DNA from: CADEED01 sp963839685
Lineage (GTDB): Bacteria; Pseudomonadota; Gammaproteobacteria; Steroidobacterales; Steroidobacteraceae
Direction: 5' to 3'
DNA length: 64,000 bases
NCBI GenBank assembly: GCA_963839685.1
Contig: CAWIVS010000008.1
Location: 1 to 64,000 of the forward strand
Within the stretch, counting starts at the first letter, position 1, and every line of letters begins with the position of its first letter. Both the position numbers and the translations under genes were made by a program. The notes beneath the pieces are model-generated. The model made no database searches, was not told the DNA's origin, and was given only the letters and a program-made list of their open reading frames with translations. Below are positions 26,725 to 34,740 of the stretch, one piece after another.

Positions 26725-28423
26725 CTAGGTCTTGGGCAGCGTCACGCCGCGCTGACCCTGGTACTTTCCGCCGCGGTCCTTATAAGACGTGCCGCACACT
26801 TCATCGGACTCGAAGAACAGCATCTGGGCGACGCCTTCGTTGGCGTAGATCTTGGCAGGCAGCGGCGTGGTGTTGGAAAACTCCAGCGTCACGTGTCCTT
26901 CCCACTCCGGTTCCAAAGGCGTTACGTTTACGATGATTCCGCAATTGGCGACAAATACGCCGCCCTCGAGTGCGAAATTCCCCGCTTCCGGGACCGTAAG
27001 GCAATACACGTCGTGATCGCCGGGAAGCTCGCGCACTGCCAAGACCTTGTGATTCCGATACGCGGGAGAACCACGGAAACTGCGCAAGTACCTGCGGAAA
27101 GCGCCGGAAGACGGCGCGATCGCATTCGAGCAGATCCGCGGCACCACGGATTGACCCTGTCGTGTCGAGCGCCGCGCGGACCGTCTCGGCAGTAATCTCA
27201 TCCCGCAGCTTGATCCGGCGCGCAATCTCTGCCTGCCGACTTCGACGCGAGCCGTCGTCTCGCGCCCATGCACGGGCGCTGATATGCGATTGGCGCAGGC
27301 GCTCCATCGGGTCGGCATAGCGCCGCTGCATAGCCACGCTATGCGCATCGCGAGTCGCCTGTGAGGGATTGCGACGTTTCTCGGTGAGTTGCGCGCGCAT
27401 CTGCGCGTATCGATCGTCACTCCAGAATCGCAGCGCACGATCGGACTGCGCCCTCGAGAAGTTTTCGCGCCAGCCTGGATCCCGCCCCAAGCGTTCGAGC
27501 GCCTCGGAAATGGCGAGGCCATGTGCCTCGGCATCGAAATCAGCGCCGTAACTTTCGTCGTTGTGCAGGCGAATGTGGTCTGCGGCGTTCATTCGCGCGA
27601 TGTTGGTGGGCCGATTGTTTGCCCGGTCAAAGTCGATGTGGTGACGGTGCGTACCTGGCACGTCTGCGTAGATCTCTTGCCGAAGGTTCCACTCATCCGA
27701 GAGGCGATGAGTCGGGTACAAGTGACCCGTCAATGGCTGGTAGACCATCTCGTAGCCGCGAGCGGTCTCACGATAGAGCGGCATCAGGGCATCGCCCGGC
27801 CGCAATGACGCAGCCTCGCTCATGCGGCCATCACGTCGCATGAACCTGTGGTCCGGCGTGGCGCGAATCCGCTCACCACTATCGAGCTCGACCTCGATCA
27901 GCGCGTCGCGGCCGATAAATCTTGGCGCGTCCAGCAACGTGACAATGAGTCGGCCATTCGGCCCGATGCTGTAACCCCAAAAGAGTTCGCCGCGCGAGTG
28001 GCGCTCAGCCATCTCCTCGAGCGGAGGCGCCGTGCCATCCACCAGCGCGACACGGGTATCGCCACTGAAGCATCGTGCGTAGGTTGACTTTCCCAGGCAC
28101 ACCACCAGCGTGGAGCGCGGAATGCGGAAGTACTCCACCGTGCGCGCCAGCGCGAAGGAATTTGGCGGAATGATGCAAACGTCCGCGGATACATCGACAA
28201 AGCTTTTCTCGTCGAATGCCTTTGGATCGACGATGGTCGAATTGATGTTGGTGAAGATCTTGAATTCGCGCGAGCAGCGCACGTCGTAGCCGTAGCTCGA
28301 AGTGCCATACGAGACTATCTTGTGGCCATCGCTGGCGGTGCGCACCTGGTCGGCCGCGAACGGTTCGATCATCTTGTGTTGCTCCGCCATGCGGCGGATC
28401 CAGTGGTCGGACTTGATGCTCAT
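26725..28423 (-). CDS. dcd: dCTP deaminase precursor containing an intein (frame broken in intein)
   Basis: dCTP deaminase makes dUTP for thymidylate synthesis. The N-extein is residues 1-117, ending in CLGKSTYAR. The C-extein begins CGIIVNVTPLEPEWEG (26943 downward) and ends KYQGQRGVTLPKT. Joining them gives 189 residues, the normal family length, with the uninterrupted sequence GKSTYARCGIIVNV. In E. coli numbering Ser111 and Arg115 are in the N-extein motif and catalytic Glu138 (in VTLEFSN) in the C-extein, so activity would require splicing. The intein reading frame has a one-base excess near 27077-27079. It lies next to apbC, the conserved dcd-apbC order. Confidence 0.93.
26944..28072 (-). 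mobile_element. Intein with HNH-like endonuclease region in dCTP deaminase
   Basis: 1129 bases, i.e. 376 codons plus one base. Block A is CFSGDTRVALVDG with Cys1; block B is GERIRATPDHRFMRRDG with the TxxH His. The middle holds THRHHIDFDRANNRPTN then ADHIRLHND, an HNH-type core, and a helix-turn-helix-like TTGSIRGAADLLECDRAVF. The C-terminal blocks, in the other frame, are NHKVLAVRELPGDHDVYCLTV and NFALEGGVFVAN, ending in Asn with Cys+1 in the extein. The penultimate residue is Ala instead of the usual His. The shift between frames falls at the AAA of 27077-27079 (plus strand); dropping one base restores LAQFRGSPAYRNHKV. Confidence 0.9.
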
Positions 28424-28516
28424 CTTTCACAATCCTCGATGCGGCAGCTGCGTGTGCGCGAAGCTCGCCATTTTATTCGCTTGGGTAGCGCCAGGCGTCA
28501 CCCGAGTGGGTGACTG

Positions 28517-29611
28517 CTAACTTTCTTCTACGACGATCTTCGGGAATAAAGTGGAACGATCCTTCGCGCGCCGCGCGAGCGTCGCCGCGGTGCGGCGCGC
28601 CATGAGAAAGTATGGCGCGGCATGTGGCGAATCGGGCGCGGCGACCACGGTCGGCGCGCCGCCATCCGCTTCCTCACGGACACGCGCATCGAGCGGCAAT
28701 TCGCCCAGCAGCTCGACCCCGTATTGCGCCGCCATGCGCGCACCACCGCCGGCGCCGAACAGGTGTTCGACATGGCCGCAGTGGCTGCACACGTGCACGC
28801 TCATGTTCTCGACGATGCCGAGCACCGGCACGTTCACCTTTTCAAACATCTTGAGACCCTTGCGGGCATCGGCGAGCGCGATGTCCTGCGGCGTGGTGAC
28901 GATGACGGCGCCCGCCACCGGAACGCGCTGCGCCAGCGTCAGCTGGATGTCGCCGGTGCCCGGCGGCATGTCGATCACCAGGTAATCGAGATCGCCCCAA
29001 TCGGTGTCGCCGAGCAACTGCGTGAGCGCCTGCGTCACCATCGGACCGCGCCAGACCATCGGTTGCTCGGGATCGATCAGGAAGCCGATGGACATGGCCA
29101 CCAGGCCATGAGCGGGCAGCGGCTTGATGCGCTTGCCATCCGGCGAGGCGGGTCTCTGGCCAGTCAGGCCCAACATGATGGGCTGGCTCGGCCCGTAGAT
29201 ATCGGCGTCGAGGATGCCCACCTTGGCGCCCTGCGCCGTCCAGGCCAAGGCAAGATTTGCTGCCACGGTCGATTTGCCAACGCCACCCTTACCGGAGGCG
29301 ACCGCGACGATGTTTCGCACGCCGGCAAGCGGCGAAAGCTGGCGCTGCACGGCATGCGACTTGATCCGGGAAACTAGTTCGACATCGACTTTCGCGGGCC
29401 CACCGCCCGCTGCGACATGCGCCGCGAGGGCGCGCGCGAACTCCTCTTGATAGTCCCCGATCGGAAACCCCAGGGCCACGCGAACGTGAGCCCGTTCACC
29501 TTTCAGCTCGACCAACTCGACGGCTTGTGCGTTTCCGAGGGTCTGCCCGAGATACGGATCCTGATAATTATCGACCAGTGCGCGCAATTCGACGGGAGGC
29601 TCTGGGACCAT
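28517..29611 (-). CDS. apbC: Iron-sulfur cluster carrier protein, Mrp/ApbC ATPase
   Basis: 364 residues. P-loop scaffold ATPase that binds and transfers Fe-S clusters. An N-terminal MIP18/DUF59-like region (residues 1-85) precedes the deviant Walker A ASGKGGVGKSTVAANL near 105-120, DADIYGPSQPIMLGL, and WGDLDYLVIDMPPGTGD. The cluster-binding CxxC lies in HVCSHCGH near 275. It is upstream of dcd on the minus strand (94-bp gap). In many gammaproteobacteria apbC diverges from metG; here the kinase-pilTU block separates them by 5 kb. Confidence 0.94.
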   Translation of the reverse strand: MVPEPPVELRALVDNYQDPYLGQTLGNAQAVELVELKGERAHVRVALGFPIGDYQEEFARALAAHVAAGGGPAKVDVELVSRIKSHAVQRQLSPLAGVRNIVAVASGKGGVGKSTVAANLALAWTAQGAKVGILDADIYGPSQPIMLGLTGQRPASPDGKRIKPLPAHGLVAMSIGFLIDPEQPMVWRGPMVTQALTQLLGDTDWGDLDYLVIDMPPGTGDIQLTLAQRVPVAGAVIVTTPQDIALADARKGLKMFEKVNVPVLGIVENMSVHVCSHCGHVEHLFGAGGGARMAAQYGVELLGELPLDARVREEADGGAPTVVAAPDSPHAAPYFLMARRTAATLARRAKDRSTLFPKIVVEES

Positions 29612-29680
29612 AAGAGGGGCGCGATTCTAACGAAAATCGGTGAACTCAAGGTCCGGATCGGCTGTTGGCGACGGGACATG

Positions 29681-29689
29681 TGGCATAAT
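29681..29689 (+). promoter_or_regulatory. Candidate extended -10 upstream of the HEAT-kinase gene
   Basis: TGGCATAAT is an extended -10 (TGn plus CATAAT) 101 bases before the kinase ATG, with a possible CTGTTG -35 at 29662-29667 (16-bp spacer). The 180-bp gap between apbC and the kinase holds no gene. Confidence 0.4.
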
Positions 29690-29790
29690 TTTTGTAATAA
29701 GGTTCAGGATACAAGGACGGCAGGCTTGCTACTTTCCGCGCTCGCACAACGCGTTCGTATCCAGCGTGCCGGCCGCGAAACATCCGTTCC

Positions 29791-32325
29791 ATGAGTTTTT
29801 TCACCAACATCCGGGCTGACCGGTTCATTACGGAGCTCAAGGAAGCGACCGATGTCGCGGCTCCGCAGACCCAGAAGGCCATTGCCAAACTGCGCGAGCT
29901 GGGCGCCGGTGCGATCGAACCGGTAACCGCGGCGCTGGCTGACGCCGACAAGATCGCGACGGTCGCCTATATCGAAGTGTTGACGGGCCTCGTCAACCAG
30001 AAAACTTTCCCGAAATTCATCGAGTCCATGGTGACGGGCAGCCCGCGCGTGATCGCCGGGGTGGCCTGGGCCCTGTCCAGCAGCCGTGCCTACCCGCCGA
30101 CCATGTTGCTCGAGGCGCTGAATACCGAAGGCATCGCCAAATCCGCGTTGCTGGACGTGATCACTGCGCATCGCAGCCGACTTTCGGTGCGCGAGTTGCT
30201 GACCACCGCGTACAAGCAGGACGCCAATGAAAAGGCCGCCCTGTTCCGCATCCTGGGAGACCAGGCCACCGACAACGACCTGCCGGAGCTGGTCGGGCGC
30301 CTGAACGGCAAGGACCCTGTCGCCCGCATGCACATCATCAACATCCTGTCGAAATTCCCGAAACCCGAAGTGTCGCGAGCCCTGCAGGAGCAGCTCAAGG
30401 ACACCAACAAGCTGGTACGCGGCGCATCCCTGGCCGCGCTCGCGCGCATGAGCGGCCCCTTCGACATGGAAGTGCTGTGCGCCCTGTTGCGCGATCCGGA
30501 GATCGACGTACAGAACAAGGCCATCGACGCGGTCATCCGTGCCAACGATCCGGACACGATCAAGTACCTGATCCCGGTGCTCAAGGACGAGAACGAATAC
30601 GCGCGCCGTGCCGCCGTTGAGGTGCTCAACGAGGTGGGCAACGCGAAATCCATCAAGGAGCTGCTGGAAGCCGTCGCAGACGACGACTGGTGGGTACGCT
30701 CGCGTGCCGCCGACGCCCTGGGCAAGATTGGCGGCCCGAAGGTGGTCGAAGCCGTTCTGCACCTGGTGGGCGACCAGGATGAAGAAATCCGCCGCGCGGC
30801 CGTGGAGATCCTGAACCAGACCAAGGACGATCGCGCCGTCGGGCACCTGATCGAGGCGACCAAGGACAAGGATTGGTGGGTCAGCGAACGCGCGGTCGAC
30901 GCACTGGCCGAAATCGGCAACAAACGCGCCGTGCCCCGCCTGCTGGAAATGCTGGAAACCACTCCTCCCCGCTCGCTGCCAGTGGTGGTGCGCGCCCTGG
31001 GCCGGCTGGGTGACCACAAGGTCATCGACTCGGTGCTGCCCATGCTGCAGCGTGGCGAGAAAGAGATCCGGCTCGAGGCGATCGGTGCGCTGGCCAAACT
31101 CGCCGACGAGCGCCGTCTGGAGCACATCAGGGTGCAACTCCAGGGACAGACCTCGAACGAGGAACAGACCGTCGCGCAGGCGGCATTGCGTGCGCTCTCG
31201 GACCTCGACTCGCGCTTCTCTGTGAGTGGCAGCCGTCTCTCGTCGACTCAGAATCGCCCGAGCTTCACTACGCCGCCGCCCGCGCATCGCTCGGAAGGTG
31301 CCACGCAGGCACCAGGCTCATCACACACGGCCCCGGCATCAGCGCCATCGCCACCGCGACCGCCCCCACGGCCGCGTCCAGAGGCACCTCCGCCGCAGTC
31401 CGCGCAGCCGACACGCACGCTGCTCATGTCCGAAGCGGAAGTGGCCAAGGTCGTCAAACAGGCCGAGGCCATGGCCGGCCCGCAGAAGCTCGACATCCAG
31501 ACGCTCAAGCCCGGTGACATCATCGAAGGCCGCTACAAGTACGTCGAAAAGATCGGCAAGGGCGCGTTCGGCACGGTGCTGCTCATGGAAGACACCGTGG
31601 TCGACGAACGGCTGATCCTCAAATTCCTGAACCCGAACGTCTCGGAAGACGAAGAGATCATGAAGCGCTTCGTGCATGAGCTGCGCTACTCGCGCAAGAT
31701 CACGCACCACAACGTCATTCGCATCTACGACTTCCTGTACATCCAGGGCAACTACGCCATCTCGATGGAGTACTTTCCCTCGCACACGCTGGGCAGCGAA
31801 GTGGTGGGCGAGAAGCCGATGCCGCTGGCACGCGCACTCGGCTTCGGCATCGACATCTGCACCGGCATGGAAGTCGCGCACGCCCAGGGCATCGTGCATC
31901 GCGACCTGAAACCGGCCAACGTGCTCATCAATAATGAAGGCCTGCTCAAGATCGTGGACTTCGGTGTCGCCGCTGCGCAGCGCGAAGGTGACACGCAGCT
32001 GACCAAGACCGGCTACGTCATCGGTTCGCCGAAATACATGGCGCCCGAACAGATCCTTGGAAAGAAGGTGGATCAACGCGCCGACGTGTACGCGCTGGGC
32101 GTCATCCTCTACGAAATCATGACCGGCGTGCCGCCCTATGCACGCGGCGATCACATGTCGGTGATGTACCAGCACGTGCAGGGCAAGGCGCGCCAGCCAC
32201 GCGAGATCAACCCCGGCATGCCGCCGGGACTGCCCGAAGTCATCATGCAGGCCATGTCGGTCGACAAGGACAAGCGTTATCAGACCATGCAGGATCTGCG
32301 GGCGGCGCTCGAGAAATTCCGCTAA
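29791..32325 (+). CDS. HEAT-repeat / serine-threonine protein kinase fusion
   Basis: 844 residues, no signal peptide or membrane helix. Residues 1-480 are HEAT/PBS-lyase-like repeats (for example DDDWWVRSRAADALGKIGG and KDKDWWVSERAVDALAEIG). Residues 483-545 are a Pro/Ser/Ala-rich linker. The kinase domain spans about 575-844: Gly loop KIGKGAFGTVLL, catalytic Lys in LILKFLNPN (about 610), HRDLKPANVLINN near 702, VDFGVAAA near 722 and MAPEQILGK. All catalytic residues are present, so it should be active. It precedes pilT and pilU on the same strand (180-bp gap), suggesting a role in type IV pilus retraction, but this is inferred from position only. Confidence 0.93.
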   Translation: MSFFTNIRADRFITELKEATDVAAPQTQKAIAKLRELGAGAIEPVTAALADADKIATVAYIEVLTGLVNQKTFPKFIESMVTGSPRVIAGVAWALSSSRAYPPTMLLEALNTEGIAKSALLDVITAHRSRLSVRELLTTAYKQDANEKAALFRILGDQATDNDLPELVGRLNGKDPVARMHIINILSKFPKPEVSRALQEQLKDTNKLVRGASLAALARMSGPFDMEVLCALLRDPEIDVQNKAIDAVIRANDPDTIKYLIPVLKDENEYARRAAVEVLNEVGNAKSIKELLEAVADDDWWVRSRAADALGKIGGPKVVEAVLHLVGDQDEEIRRAAVEILNQTKDDRAVGHLIEATKDKDWWVSERAVDALAEIGNKRAVPRLLEMLETTPPRSLPVVVRALGRLGDHKVIDSVLPMLQRGEKEIRLEAIGALAKLADERRLEHIRVQLQGQTSNEEQTVAQAALRALSDLDSRFSVSGSRLSSTQNRPSFTTPPPAHRSEGATQAPGSSHTAPASAPSPPRPPPRPRPEAPPPQSAQPTRTLLMSEAEVAKVVKQAEAMAGPQKLDIQTLKPGDIIEGRYKYVEKIGKGAFGTVLLMEDTVVDERLILKFLNPNVSEDEEIMKRFVHELRYSRKITHHNVIRIYDFLYIQGNYAISMEYFPSHTLGSEVVGEKPMPLARALGFGIDICTGMEVAHAQGIVHRDLKPANVLINNEGLLKIVDFGVAAAQREGDTQLTKTGYVIGSPKYMAPEQILGKKVDQRADVYALGVILYEIMTGVPPYARGDHMSVMYQHVQGKARQPREINPGMPPGLPEVIMQAMSVDKDKRYQTMQDLRAALEKFR

Positions 32326-32505
32326 GCCCCGTGGCAACCGGCGGGAAAGCCCATTCCACTGAGCAATAGGCCGCAATATTCGCGACCGGGACCATCCCCG
32401 CACGCGCGACTCGCGTTGAAACGCGCACTGCGTCACACTTGAAGCCCTTCTCACCGTCGCATGCTTGGGTGAGAGAACTTAAGTAATTTCGAGGTCCGCA
32501 CTTCC

Positions 32506-33628
32506 GTGGCCCGCATTGACGCGTTCCTGAAGCTCGGTATGCAGCAGAGCTGCTCCGACGTGCATCTCGCCGTTGGCGTTCCGCCCATGCTGCGCATGAA
32601 CGGCGATCTCATGCCCATCAAGTTCCGCGACGTCGGCGACGCGGAACTGGAGAGCTACCTCACCGAGATCTTCACCAAGAACCAGCACGAATATTTTGCC
32701 AAGGGCAACGATCTCGACTTCTCCTATGTATCGGCGGAAGGCGGCCGTTTCCGGGTCAATGTCTTTCGCAAGGAAACCGGCATCGGCGCGACCTTTCGCG
32801 CCATTCCCACCGACATTCCCAGCCTCGATCGGCTGCAACTGCCGCCGATCGTCAAGAAGCTCTGCGACTACCACCAGGGCATGGTGCTGGTGACCGGCGC
32901 CACCGGCACGGGCAAATCCACCACGCTGGCCGCAATGATCGATCACCTGAACGCCACGCGACGGCTCAACATCGTGTCGCTGGAAGACCCGATCGAATTC
33001 GTCCATCGCAGCAAGTTGAGCCAGGTCATCCAGCGCGAGCTGGGGACACACATCCCCTCATTCGCCGAGGGCGTGCGCGCCGCGATGCGCGAAGACCCGG
33101 ACGTGATCCTGGTCGGCGAGTTGCGCGACGCGGAAACGATATCCATGGCGATGACCGCGGCGGAAACCGGGCACCTGGTGCTCGGAACGCTGCACACCAC
33201 CTCGGCCGCGAAGACCATCGACCGCATCATCGACGCGTTGCCCATCGAAGAGCGCGAACAGACCAAGAGCTTCCTGTCGCAGAGCTTGCTGGCCGTGGTG
33301 ACGCAGATCCTGGTCAAGACCGCGGACAACCGCGGTCGCAAGGCGATTTGTGAAACTCTCGTCATGACCCGCGCGGTGGCCAAGCTCATCCAGACCGACC
33401 AGACACACCAGATCCCGAACCAGATCCAGACCGGCAGGGATCTCGGCATGCAGCTGCTGGACCAGGCGCTGCTCGACTCGCTCGCGAGAAAGGAAATCGA
33501 CCCGGACGATGCGGTGACCTACGCCAATGACCGCCGTCCGTTCCAGCGCTACACCACCGACACGACGATCGATGCCCAAGCTCGAAGGCACCAGCCCGAC
33601 GCCGCAGTCTGCCAACAGCGGCGGTTGA
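32506..33628 (+). CDS. pilT: Type IV pilus retraction ATPase PilT-like (frame broken near the C-terminus)
   Basis: Hexameric ATPase that depolymerizes pilin for twitching. N-terminal PAS-like region with CSDVHLAVGVPPMLRMNGDL; Walker A TGATGTGKSTTLAAM near residue 130; Asp box SLEDPIEFVH; Walker B DPDVILVGELRD; His box LGTLHTTSAAKT. Around 33570 the frame shifts by one: the natural tail is MPKLEGTSPTPQSANSGG, ending at TGA 33626-33628, giving 373 residues. Read without the shift, the frame runs to 33822 and overlaps pilU by 184 bases with basic nonsense. GTG start. The pilU Shine-Dalgarno begins inside its stop. Confidence 0.9.
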
Positions 33629-33638
33629 GGAGAGGCGC

Positions 33639-34700
33639 GTGCCAGTCATTGACGATTACCTCAAGATGGTCCTGGAGAAGAAAGGCTCCGACCTGCACTT
33701 CCTGGCGGGTGACCCGCCGCGCATACGGCTCTATGGCGACCTGCAGCCACTGCGCCCCGAAAAGCTCGAGAAGGACTTCGTCGAGCAGACGTTGTACGAG
33801 ATCATGCCGAAGACCGCGGTGAGTCGCTTCGAGGAGCACGACGGCGCCGACTTCGCTTACAACATGGGTGAATACGGCCGCTTCCGGGTGAATGTCATGC
33901 GGCAATTGAACGGCATGGGCGCAGTGATGCGTGCCATTCCGTCAAAGGCGCTGTCGATGGCGCAGCTCAACCTGCCGCAGGCGTGTCACACGCTGTGCCG
34001 CGCCAACAACGGCCTCATTCTCGTGACCGGCAAGACTGGCTCGGGCAAGTCGACCACGCTCGCCGCGATGATCGACGACATCAATTCGCGCCTCAAGGGG
34101 CACATCCTCACCATCGAGGACCCGATCGAGTTCGTGCATCAGCGCAAGCAATGTCTCATCAGCCAGCGCGAGGTCGGCGTGCACACCAAGGGGTTCGCCA
34201 CGGCGCTGCACTCCGGCCTGCGCGAAGATCCGGACGTGGTGCTGGTGGGCGAGTTGCGTGACTACGAAACCATCAGTATTGCCGTGACGGCGGCCGAGAT
34301 GGGGATTCTCGTGATGGGCACGCTGCACACCAATGGCGCCGCGCCGACCGTGGATCGCATGATCAACGTGTTCCCGTCCGACAAGCAAAGCCACGTGCGC
34401 ACCATGCTTTCAACCAGCCTGCGCGGTGTGATCTCGCAGCAGCTGCTGCAGAAGGCCGACAAGAACGGACGCGTGGCGGCGCTGGAAATACTGGTGAACA
34501 CCCCGGCGGTATCGAACCTGATCCGCCAGGGAAAACTCGACCAGCTCGAGACCACCATGCAGTCGGGCGCGCAGTTCGGCATGCGCACCATGGACAATGC
34601 CATCGAGCAGCTGCTCAAGGACCGGATGATCACCGGCAAAGAGGCCTACAAGAAGGGCATCAACAAGGCCAAGTTCGAGCCTGTAAAGGACATCGGCTAG
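33639..34700 (+). CDS. pilU: PilT/PilU-type pilus retraction ATPase
   Basis: 353 residues. A PilT paralogue that assists retraction. The segment KKGSDLHFLAGDPPRIRLYGDL is the N-terminal signature; Walker A is TGKTGSGKSTTLAAM near residue 130, Walker B DPDVVLVGELRDYETI, and His box MGTLHTNGAAPTVDR followed by MINVFP, which favours PilU over PilT. The GTG start follows a strong GAGGAGAGG (33627-33635). Tight spacing to pilT indicates one operon with it and perhaps the upstream kinase. Confidence 0.92.
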   Translation: MPVIDDYLKMVLEKKGSDLHFLAGDPPRIRLYGDLQPLRPEKLEKDFVEQTLYEIMPKTAVSRFEEHDGADFAYNMGEYGRFRVNVMRQLNGMGAVMRAIPSKALSMAQLNLPQACHTLCRANNGLILVTGKTGSGKSTTLAAMIDDINSRLKGHILTIEDPIEFVHQRKQCLISQREVGVHTKGFATALHSGLREDPDVVLVGELRDYETISIAVTAAEMGILVMGTLHTNGAAPTVDRMINVFPSDKQSHVRTMLSTSLRGVISQQLLQKADKNGRVAALEILVNTPAVSNLIRQGKLDQLETTMQSGAQFGMRTMDNAIEQLLKDRMITGKEAYKKGINKAKFEPVKDIG

Positions 34701-34706
34701 CTCGTC

Positions 34707-34736
34707 TATACTTGCGGGCCCTTTCCGGACCGCAAG
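34707..34736 (+). promoter_or_regulatory. Candidate -10 and leader stem-loop of metG
   Basis: TATACT at 34707-34712 resembles a -10. It is followed by a stem CTTGCGG (34711-34717) with CCGCAAG (34730-34736) just before the metG ATG at 34741. The stem could affect initiation; no -35 or T-box-like structure is seen. Confidence 0.3.
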
Positions 34737-34740
34737 CTGC

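Noticed and set aside
26944..28072. Group I/II intron in dcd
   Set aside because: The insert is open coding sequence with protein-splicing motifs and Cys/Asn boundaries; no intron structure is needed.
29704..31287. 527-codon open frame antisense to the HEAT-kinase gene
   Set aside because: Opposite a clear gene; composition rich in His/Gln/Arg/Val with no domain. High G+C sequence readily opens antisense frames.
33628..33822. Genuine C-terminal extension of PilT over pilU
   Set aside because: The sequence lacks family similarity and the alternative frame ends exactly at the pilU ribosome binding site.
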